Shown: piece by piece, positions 1-8,336 of the stretch
How positions within the stretch are numbered: position 1 is the stretch's first letter
How the letters are laid out: every line of letters begins with the position of its first letter
NCBI GenBank assembly: GCA_029884275.1
Contig: JAOUIC010000032.1
Coordinates: 1 to 9,504 of the forward strand
Length of the DNA stretch: 9,504 nt
Origin: Gemmatimonadota bacterium
Lineage (GTDB): Bacteria; Gemmatimonadota; Gemmatimonadetes; Gemmatimonadales; GWC2-71-9
Direction of reading: 5' to 3'
Made by a program: the position numbers and the translations under genes
Notes under the pieces: generated by a model
Told to the model about the DNA's origin: nothing
Database searches by the model: none
Seen by the model: only the letters and a program-made list of their open reading frames with translations

Positions 1-285
1 GTTGGGGATCATCAGCAGCAGGCCCTGCGACGCCGTGAAGGTCGTCGCCATCGAGCCCGCCATCAGCGCGCCATGCACCGCTCCCGCAGCGCCGCCCTCG
101 CTCTGCATTTCGACGACGGTCGGCACGGTGCCCCAGGCGTTGGGCTTCCCCTCTGAGGCCCACTGATCGGCGTGCTCCCCCATCGGGGAAGCCGGCGTGA
201 TCGGGTAGATGGCGACGACGTCACTGGCGGCGTAGGCGACGAGCGCCGCGGCCTCGTTGCCGTCGAGCATGCGGTAACCGGACAT
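1..285 (-). CDS. nifJ: Pyruvate:ferredoxin (flavodoxin) oxidoreductase, N-terminal part (cut by window edge)
   Basis: The enzyme family oxidatively decarboxylates pyruvate to acetyl-CoA in the cytoplasm, using thiamine pyrophosphate and iron-sulfur clusters and passing electrons to ferredoxin or flavodoxin. Only the first 95 codons are present; the gene continues past the left edge, and the full family is about 1,170-1,200 residues. The visible part is the start of the pyrimidine-binding domain I. It carries the hallmark segments DGNEAAA (8-14), AIYPITPASPMGE (25-37), VVEMQSEGGAAGAVHGAL (57-74) and TFTASQGLLLMIPN (82-95), which match NifJ-type single-chain enzymes closely. The start ATG at 285 is preceded by a GGAGG ribosome site with 7-nt spacing; Met6 is an alternative start but has no comparable site. 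The gene lies 69 bp downstream of acnA on the same strand, so co-transcription is likely. A 2-oxoglutarate or other 2-oxoacid oxidoreductase is less likely, because the fit is to the NifJ N-terminus. Confidence 0.93.
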   Translation of the reverse strand, partial: MSGYRMLDGNEAAALVAYAASDVVAIYPITPASPMGEHADQWASEGKPNAWGTVPTVVEMQSEGGAAGAVHGALMAGSMATTFTASQGLLLMIPN

Positions 286-290
286 GGAAT

Positions 291-319
291 GGCCTCCGCG
301 TGAAGAGTCACCGGAGGCC
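291..319 (-). promoter_or_regulatory. Hairpin that would sequester the nifJ ribosome binding site
   Basis: Read on the minus strand, an 8-bp arm GGCCTCCG pairs perfectly with CGGAGGCC. Inside it, GTGA pairs with TCAC around a CTCT loop. The result is a 12-bp stem with one bulged G and a 4-nt loop. The 3' arm contains the GGAGG ribosome site and ends five bases before the nifJ ATG. No T-run follows it, which argues against a simple intrinsic terminator. It could act as translational control, an RNA-processing or stability element between acnA and nifJ, or a weak attenuator. The structure is seen in the sequence; the function is inference. Confidence 0.55.
293..297 (-). promoter_or_regulatory. 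Shine-Dalgarno site of the pyruvate:ferredoxin oxidoreductase gene
   Basis: On the minus strand this reads GGAGG, seven bases before the ATG at 285. It fixes that start codon. It also forms part of the 3' arm of the hairpin at 291-319, so it would be base-paired when that structure forms. Confidence 0.8.
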
Positions 320-354
320 GTGGAGAGGAGGGTGAAGCGATTGTGAAGAGGGGT

Positions 355-3132
<2,778 letters not shown>

Positions 3133-3167
3133 GGCTCTGGTCGGTGGATGGGCAGGGTTATTGTAGG

Positions 3168-3196
3168 AGTATACACCGCGGGCAGGAGATCGTCAT
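3168..3196 (-). promoter_or_regulatory. Candidate acnA promoter
   Basis: On the minus strand a TATACT -10 box (3173 down to 3168) lies 17 bases downstream of a partial -35 element, ATGACG (3196-3191, four of six matches to TTGACA). Transcription would begin near 3161, giving an acnA leader of about 28 nt. A second TACAAT-like box at 3165-3160 has no good -35 partner. The AT-rich patch stands out in this very GC-rich window. The -35 element overlaps the start codon of the divergent small membrane-protein gene. Confidence 0.45.
3184..3188 (+). promoter_or_regulatory. Shine-Dalgarno site deciding the start of the small membrane protein
   Basis: AGGAG lies six bases before the ATG at 3195. The reading frame stays open well upstream, into the antisense of acnA, so this site is what identifies 3195 as the start. 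A second ATG two codons later is less well spaced. Confidence 0.7.
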
Positions 3197-3491
3197 GCTG
3201 ATGATCGAGGTGCCAGGGCATACCATCTGGGTCTGGATCTGGGTGGCGCTCCTGCTGCTCGGAAGCGGCGGGCTGCTCGGGGCCCTCTCCTGGGGGCGGC
3301 GGACCCACTGGCGCAACCTCGACGAGGTGTTCCGCGGGCTCGGCACGGTCTCGGTCTCCTGCGGCATGCTGCTTCTGCTCCTCGGCTGGGTTCCCGTCCT
3401 CGCGATTTTCCTGCTGTTCGTCTCCCTCGCACTGTTTGTCGCGGCCGCCTTCGTACCCGAAGTCTCCCGGTATTTCCCTCCGGACGAGTAG
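3195..3491 (+). CDS. Small integral membrane protein of unknown function
   Basis: I do not recognise the family. The 98-residue product begins with a short MLMIEVPGHT lead-in, then a Trp-rich hydrophobic segment (about 11-33), a polar stretch RRTHWRNLDEVFRG (35-48), and a long hydrophobic region (about 51-87). The last region is long enough for two closely packed membrane passes, with Gly-Trp-Val-Pro near 64-67 as the likely turn. It ends with a short polar tail, SRYFPPDE. Three transmembrane helices are therefore likely. No catalytic or metal-binding motif is visible, and the single Cys (about 56) lies in the membrane region. The start is fixed by an AGGAG site. The gene is divergent from acnA across 62 bp and precedes the hydrolase/transporter run by 74 bp. 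Being real rather than a shadow is supported by the hydrophobicity pattern, the ribosome site and the fit into an otherwise empty gap. Confidence 0.75.
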   Translation: MLMIEVPGHTIWVWIWVALLLLGSGGLLGALSWGRRTHWRNLDEVFRGLGTVSVSCGMLLLLLGWVPVLAIFLLFVSLALFVAAAFVPEVSRYFPPDE

Positions 3492-3517
3492 CAGCCTCGG
3501 AGTCCCGACCCAGCCTT

Positions 3518-3539
3518 CCGGACAGATCCGGTTACTTTT
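3518..3539 (+). terminator. Weak hairpin with T-rich tail after the small membrane-protein gene
   Basis: CCGGA pairs with TCCGG around a CAGA loop, followed by the T-rich TTACTTTT. The stem is only five base pairs, so it is at best a weak or partial terminator. The rest of the 74-bp gap (3492-3565) shows no clear promoter. The PIG-L gene may therefore be read from upstream or from an unrecognised promoter. Confidence 0.2.
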
Positions 3540-3565
3540 CCGCGCTTCCCCACACACCCGGCTTC

Positions 3566-6235
3566 ATGCGCCTGACCCCGATCCTGCTCCTCTCGATCGC
3601 CCTGGCGGGGGCGCCGCCGCTGGCGGCCCAGTTCGAGCCGGCGGGCACCGGCGGCGATCCGGCGATCGCCCACCACCTTGGTTACCTCGGGCACAACCGC
3701 CGGGTGCTCGTGGTGGCGGCGCACCCCGACGACGAGGACTCCGAGCTGCTCACCATCCTCTCCCGCGGGATGGGCGCGGAGGCCGCGTACCTCTCGCTGA
3801 ACCGGGGCGAAGGCGGGCAAAACCTCATCGGCGCCGAACTGGGCGAAGAGCTGGGGCTGCTCCGCAGCGAGGAGCTGCTCGCCGCGCGTCGGGTGGACGG
3901 CGGACGCCAGTTCTTCACCCGGGCTTACGACTTCGGGTTCTCCAAGACGCTGGACGACACCTGGAGCCATTGGCCGCGGGATTCGGTGCTCAAGGATGTC
4001 GTGCGCATCGTGCGGAGGTTCCGGCCGCAGGTGCTCGTGTCGGTCTTCACCGGCCAGCCGCGCGACGGCCACGGTCAGCACCAGGCGGCGGGATGGGTCG
4101 CGGCCGAGGCGTTCCAGGTCGCCGGTGACCCGGCTCGCTTCCCGGAGCTGGAACGGGAAGAGGGGCTCACCGCCTGGACCCCGATCAAGCTCTACCGCAG
4201 CACCCGGTTCGACACCGCCGCCACCACGCTGACGCTCGACGGCGGCGTGCTCGACCCGGCCATCGGCCAGTCGTATCACCAGATCGCCATGCGGAGCCGC
4301 AGCCTGCACCGCTCCCAGGACATGGGGCAGGTCCAGCGCGCGGGTCCCTCGGTGACCCGCATGCAGCTGGTGCAGGACCGCGCCAATGCCGGGCCCGGCC
4401 TGTTCGACGGCATCGAGACCCGCATCGAGGCGCTTGCCGGGGACGCCGATGACGCGGGCCTGGAGCAGTACCAGCGCGACGTGCGGGGGGGCCGTGTCGC
4501 ATTCGAGACCGGTGACCGGGCCGCCGCGCGGGGGCGCCTCGCCGCGGCCGCCCGCCGCCTCGAGGGGATCCGCGAGCGCCATGGCGCCGAGCATGGCGCG
4601 GTGCTCGGTGACCAGGCCCGTCACCTTCACCAGGCGCTCGCCGCCCTGCTCGGCATCGTGCCCGACGCCGTGATCAACCGGCCGACGATGGTGGCGGGCG
4701 AGACCGGCTACGTGATCTCGCGGGTGTGGAATGCCGGCTCGGACACGATCCGGCTCACCGCGTCGCTGGTCGAGCACGGCGCCGAACGGGGTGAGGAGCG
4801 GCGGGAGCGCGTGATCCCGCCCGGTGCGGTCGGGGACGACACGCTGCGGGTGACGCTCCCCGACTCCTCGCCAGTCAGCACCCCGTACTTCCTGCGCGCG
4901 CCGCGCGCTGGCGATCTGTACGCCTGGCCGGCGGGGGACCCCGCCGTGCTCGGGTTGCCGTTCCAGCCTCCGCCGCTCAGCGTGCGCCACGAGATTTCCT
5001 GGAGAGGCGCGACCATGGCCCTGACGCGTGAGGTCGCCTACATGTACAACGACCAGGCGCGGGGTGAAGTGCGGCTTCCGGTGGCGGTCGCGCCGCGCCT
5101 CTCGGTCCGGGTCGAGCCGGCGCACGGCATCTGGAACGTCGCCCGCAACCGCAGCAGCCGGGTCAGGGTGACGGTGACCGGCACCGCCGCCGACAGCATC
5201 GCAGGGCGGGTGCGTCTCGAGCTCCCGGCGGGATGGGCTGCCGCCGGCCCGGGGGAGTTCCGGTTCGGCAGGAGCGGGGCGAGTGCCGCGTTCGATTTCG
5301 CGCTGACCGCCCCCCAGGGCGCGGCGCCAGGCGACTACCGCGTCGGCGCTCTGGCCGTGGACTGGGCCGGCCGGGAGTACCGGAGCGGCCACAGCGCCAT
5401 CGACTACCCGCATGTTCGGCCACGCACTCACGCCATCCCGGCCGAGTCGAGGATTGCGCGGATGTCGGTGACGCTGCCCCGGCTCAGGCGGGTGGGTTAC
5501 GTCCGCGGAGCCGCCGACCGGGTGCCGGAAGCGCTGAGCGCCGCGGGCCTCCCGGTGGAGGTCCTGGAGCCGGCGGCGCTGGCCCGCCAGCCGCTCGGCG
5601 GCTTCGACGCGGTCGTCATCGGTCCGCGGGCGTTCGAGACCGAACCGGCGCTGCTCACCGCCAACGACCGCCTGCTCGCCTACGTCCGCGCCGGCGGCCT
5701 GCTGATCGTGCAGTATCAGCAGTACGGGTATTTCCGGGGCGGCTATGCGCCGTACCCGATGCGGCTCGCAAGCCGGGAGCCTGGCCAGGCCATCAACGCG
5801 GCCACCATCACCGACAGGCCCTCTACGCCCGGCCTCGCTGCCTCGCTCGTCGGCGGGCACGACCGGGTTACCGACGAGACCGCCCCGGTCCGCCTGCTCG
5901 ATCCCGCCGGCGCGGTGGTGTCGCGGCCCAACCGACTCACCGCTGCCGACTGGGACGGGTGGGTGCAGGAGCGCGGGCTCTACATTCCTCGCGAATGGGA
6001 CCCCCGCTACCAGGCGGTGCTCGAGACCAGCGACCCCGGCGAGCCGCCGCTCCGTGGCTCGCTGCTCGTCACGGCACTCGGCAAGGGGCATTTCGTGTAC
6101 ACCGGGCTGAGCTTCTTCCGGCAGCTGCCGGCGGGAGTGCCGGGCGCCTTCCGGCTCTTCGCCAACCTCCTGGCGATGGGCCAGCCCGCACCGGCCGCAC
6201 CGGCCGCGCCGGACGTCAAGGTCGAGAAGGAATGA
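3566..6235 (+). CDS. Secreted PIG-L/LmbE-family metal-dependent hydrolase with C-terminal accessory domains
   Basis: PIG-L/LmbE proteins are zinc-dependent enzymes, most often removing N-acetyl groups from GlcNAc-type sugars (MshB, BshB, PIG-L); this one's substrate is unknown. The 889-residue protein starts with a signal peptide (MRLTPILLLSIALAG..., cleavage near 21), so it acts outside the cytoplasm. The catalytic domain spans about 45-270. It has the metal/base motif AHPDDE (52-57; His53, Asp55, Asp56) and the second motif DGHGQHQ (167-173), with His172 the probable third metal ligand and His169 a catalytic partner. A helical segment (about 280-360) and beta-rich, Ig-like regions (about 370-620) follow. 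The last part (about 640-870) resembles a glutamine-amidotransferase/ThuA-like fold: VGYVRGAADRVPEAL, FDAVVIGPRAF, and a closing GKGHFVYTGLSFFRQLPAG. Single-domain PIG-L enzymes are only about 230-300 residues. The ATG at 3566 is chosen for the signal peptide; no clear ribosome site precedes it. Its stop overlaps the next start by four bases. Confidence 0.9.
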   Translation: MRLTPILLLSIALAGAPPLAAQFEPAGTGGDPAIAHHLGYLGHNRRVLVVAAHPDDEDSELLTILSRGMGAEAAYLSLNRGEGGQNLIGAELGEELGLLRSEELLAARRVDGGRQFFTRAYDFGFSKTLDDTWSHWPRDSVLKDVVRIVRRFRPQVLVSVFTGQPRDGHGQHQAAGWVAAEAFQVAGDPARFPELEREEGLTAWTPIKLYRSTRFDTAATTLTLDGGVLDPAIGQSYHQIAMRSRSLHRSQDMGQVQRAGPSVTRMQLVQDRANAGPGLFDGIETRIEALAGDADDAGLEQYQRDVRGGRVAFETGDRAAARGRLAAAARRLEGIRERHGAEHGAVLGDQARHLHQALAALLGIVPDAVINRPTMVAGETGYVISRVWNAGSDTIRLTASLVEHGAERGEERRERVIPPGAVGDDTLRVTLPDSSPVSTPYFLRAPRAGDLYAWPAGDPAVLGLPFQPPPLSVRHEISWRGATMALTREVAYMYNDQARGEVRLPVAVAPRLSVRVEPAHGIWNVARNRSSRVRVTVTGTAADSIAGRVRLELPAGWAAAGPGEFRFGRSGASAAFDFALTAPQGAAPGDYRVGALAVDWAGREYRSGHSAIDYPHVRPRTHAIPAESRIARMSVTLPRLRRVGYVRGAADRVPEALSAAGLPVEVLEPAALARQPLGGFDAVVIGPRAFETEPALLTANDRLLAYVRAGGLLIVQYQQYGYFRGGYAPYPMRLASREPGQAINAATITDRPSTPGLAASLVGGHDRVTDETAPVRLLDPAGAVVSRPNRLTAADWDGWVQERGLYIPREWDPRYQAVLETSDPGEPPLRGSLLVTALGKGHFVYTGLSFFRQLPAGVPGAFRLFANLLAMGQPAPAAPAAPDVKVEKE

Positions 6236-7284
6236 GGGCGGTCGCGGCGGGGATCGCCGCGCTTCTCCTGGCCGGCTGCGCCGGCGACGGGCGGACACCG
6301 GTCTATGTCTACTCACCCCACGGTCGCGACCAGCTGCTGCTGCTGGAGCACGCCTTCGAGGCGGAGCGGCCTGAGTTCGACGTGCGCTGGCTCGACCTCG
6401 GCAGCCAGGAGATCCTCGATCGCCTGCGGTTCGAGCGGGTGAATCCTCAGGCCGACGTCTGGTTCGGCGGGCCGGCGACCATGTTCGCCCGCGGGGCGCA
6501 GGAGTCGCTGATCGTCGCCTACCGACCGTCGTGGGCCGGATCGGTGGACCAGGGCAGCGTCGGGAAGGACGATCTCTACTTCCCGGTGTACCGCACGCCG
6601 GCGGTGATCGCCTATAACAACGTCGCGGTTCCCGATTCCGCGGCTCCCCACGACTGGGACGACGTCCTCGAGCCGCGCTGGCGCGACCAGGTGCTGATCC
6701 GGGACCCGGTGGCGAGCGGCACCATGCGAGCCATCTGGGGGCTGATCATCCAGCGCGGCCTTCACCTGACCGGCGACACCGCCTGGGGCATGGCGTGGCT
6801 GCGGCGGCTCGACGGCCAGACCCGGACCTACGCCCTCAGCCCGGCGCTGCTCGATGCCAAACTCGCGCGGCAGGAGGGGGTGGTGACACTCTGGGACCTG
6901 CCGGATATTCTCATCGCCCGGAGCAAGGGGATGCCCTTCGGCTACGTCTTCCCCGCCAGCGGGACGGCCGTGATCGAGGATCCCGTCGCCCTGGTCGCTG
7001 GGGCACGGCACCCCGAGGCGGCGCGCGCGTTCATCGATTACGTGGGCGGGGTCGAGGCCCAGCTCCTCGCGGCGGAACGGGTGTTCCGCCTGCCGGCCCG
7101 GCTCGACCTGCCCGCCGGGCGGGTGCCTGACTGGGTCAGCGGGGTCGAACGCGACATGAGGATCTTCCCGGTGGACTGGGAGCTCCAGAGTCGCGAGGGC
7201 GCAGGCTGGATGAGTTACTGGGACCAGCGGGTCCGCCACACCGGAAGGGACCAGAAGCCCCCCGCCGGGGCAGCGCCTCGATGA
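6232..7284 (+). CDS. ABC transporter substrate-binding lipoprotein (FbpA/AfuA-like)
   Basis: Captures the ligand outside the cytoplasmic membrane and delivers it to the permease. The 350-residue product has a lipoprotein signal with lipobox LAGC, so Cys16 would be lipidated. The mature part follows the extracellular solute-binding pattern of ferric-iron, sugar-phosphate and phosphonate binders: VYVYSPHGRDQL (24-35), PQADVWFGGPATMFA (72-86), VYRTPAVIAYNN (119-130), DWDDVLEPRWRDQVLIRDP (141-159) with SGTMRA next, FPASGTAVIEDPVALVAGARHPEAARAFIDY split across 240-270, and RLPAR (286-290). Where ferric binders carry adjacent ligand tyrosines, this protein reads TLWDLPDIL (219-227). The ATG at 6232 forms an ATGA overlap with the hydrolase stop and is followed directly by the signal peptide. 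The same frame is open for about 1 kb upstream, but that stretch lies over the hydrolase gene and is not coding. Substrate unknown; Fe(III), sugar phosphate or phosphonate are candidates. Confidence 0.9.
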   Translation: MRAVAAGIAALLLAGCAGDGRTPVYVYSPHGRDQLLLLEHAFEAERPEFDVRWLDLGSQEILDRLRFERVNPQADVWFGGPATMFARGAQESLIVAYRPSWAGSVDQGSVGKDDLYFPVYRTPAVIAYNNVAVPDSAAPHDWDDVLEPRWRDQVLIRDPVASGTMRAIWGLIIQRGLHLTGDTAWGMAWLRRLDGQTRTYALSPALLDAKLARQEGVVTLWDLPDILIARSKGMPFGYVFPASGTAVIEDPVALVAGARHPEAARAFIDYVGGVEAQLLAAERVFRLPARLDLPAGRVPDWVSGVERDMRIFPVDWELQSREGAGWMSYWDQRVRHTGRDQKPPAGAAPR

Positions 7285-8336
7285 GCGACCTCCAGCTTCG
7301 GCACCTCACACGGCGATTCTCCGCCTCGGCGGGGGTATTCGACCTCTCCCTTGCCATCCCGTCGGGACGGGCTCTCGCCCTGCTCGGACCGAGCGGCAGC
7401 GGGAAGACCACCACACTCCGGCTGCTCGGCGGGTTCGAGTCGCCCGACGGCGGGAACATCCTGGTGGACGGGGAGGATGTCGTTGCCCTGCGACCCGAGC
7501 AGCGCCGCTTCGGGATGGTGTTTCAGCATTACGCGCTCTTCCCCCATCTCGACGCGGGAGAGAACGTCGCCTTCGGTCTCGAATCACGCGGTGTCCGCAG
7601 CGCAGAATTGCACCGGCGGGTGGCGGAGGCGCTGGCGTTGGTGGACCTGGCGGGATTCGAGCGGCGCCGGGTGGCGGAGCTGTCCGGCGGCCAGCAGCAG
7701 CGGGTTGCGCTGGCCCGCGCCCTGGCGCCGTCTCCCCGGGTGATCCTGCTCGACGAGCCGCTCTCGAACCTCGACCCGGCGCTGCGCGAGCGGACCCGCC
7801 GCGAGTTGCGCGCCCTCATCCGCCGGATCGGGCTCACCACCATCATCGTCACCCACGAGCAGGAGGATGCCTTCGACCTCGGCGACATGGTGGCCGTGCT
7901 GCGCGAGGGGCGGCTGGAGCAGGTCGGTACGCCGGAGGAACTGTACCAGGCCCCGGCGACGCCCTTCGTGGGCGGCTTCATCGGGCGCGGCAGCTGGATG
8001 GAAGGGAAGTGCCTCGGCGGCGGCCGACTGCGACTCGCGGGCGCCCAGTGGGCCGTGCCCGATGCCGCGAGACTGGGGGCGGAGGTGCCGGTGCGGGTGC
8101 TGATCCGTCCCGAGACGCTTCGCTTCGCGCGGCCGGGGGAGGACGGGATCGCCGGGACGGTCACCGACCGGCGCTTTGCCGGCGCGCAGGCGCACTTCAC
8201 CGTCACGCTGCCGGGGGGGACGGCGCTCGAAGTGGCCTCTGGGCCCCAGGCGGCGGTGGTCGGGGAGGAGGTCCGCCTGCGGCTGCTCGAAGGCGGGGAG
8301 GGGTTGGTGCGCTGTTTCCCGGTGGAATCGGCATGA
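7281..8336 (+). CDS. ABC transporter ATP-binding protein (FbpC/PotA-like, with TOBE-like region)
   Basis: Hydrolyses ATP on the cytoplasmic face to drive import through the adjacent permease. The 351-residue length is typical of importer ATPases with a C-terminal regulatory region. All nucleotide-binding motifs are intact: Walker A GPSGSGKTT (36-44), Q-loop VFQHYALFPH (80-89), signature LSGGQQQR (134-141), Walker B VILLDEP (154-160), D-loop SNLD (162-165) and switch His192 in VTHEQEDAF. Residues from about 230 to the end form a beta-rich TOBE-type region, with VRVLIRPETLRFA (271-283) as its landmark; such regions often sense substrate or regulators. The start ATG at 7281 overlaps the preceding stop as ATGA, and its own stop overlaps the permease start in the same way. 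The motifs place it with Fe(III)/polyamine/sugar-type importers but do not fix the substrate. Confidence 0.96.
   Translation: MSDLQLRHLTRRFSASAGVFDLSLAIPSGRALALLGPSGSGKTTTLRLLGGFESPDGGNILVDGEDVVALRPEQRRFGMVFQHYALFPHLDAGENVAFGLESRGVRSAELHRRVAEALALVDLAGFERRRVAELSGGQQQRVALARALAPSPRVILLDEPLSNLDPALRERTRRELRALIRRIGLTTIIVTHEQEDAFDLGDMVAVLREGRLEQVGTPEELYQAPATPFVGGFIGRGSWMEGKCLGGGRLRLAGAQWAVPDAARLGAEVPVRVLIRPETLRFARPGEDGIAGTVTDRRFAGAQAHFTVTLPGGTALEVASGPQAAVVGEEVRLRLLEGGEGLVRCFPVESA

Noticed and set aside
5233..6231. Possible upstream extension of the binding-protein gene, in frame for about 1 kb
   Set aside because: The stretch overlaps the conserved C-terminal part of the hydrolase and translates to Arg/Pro/Gly-rich sequence. 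The ATG at 6232 begins a clear lipoprotein signal peptide.
3158..6316. A 1,052-codon open frame on the minus strand, opposite the small membrane protein and the PIG-L gene
   Set aside because: Its translation is Arg/Pro/Gly/His-rich with no domain motifs, and it is fully antisense to a gene with clear catalytic motifs. Long stop-free antisense frames are expected at this GC content.
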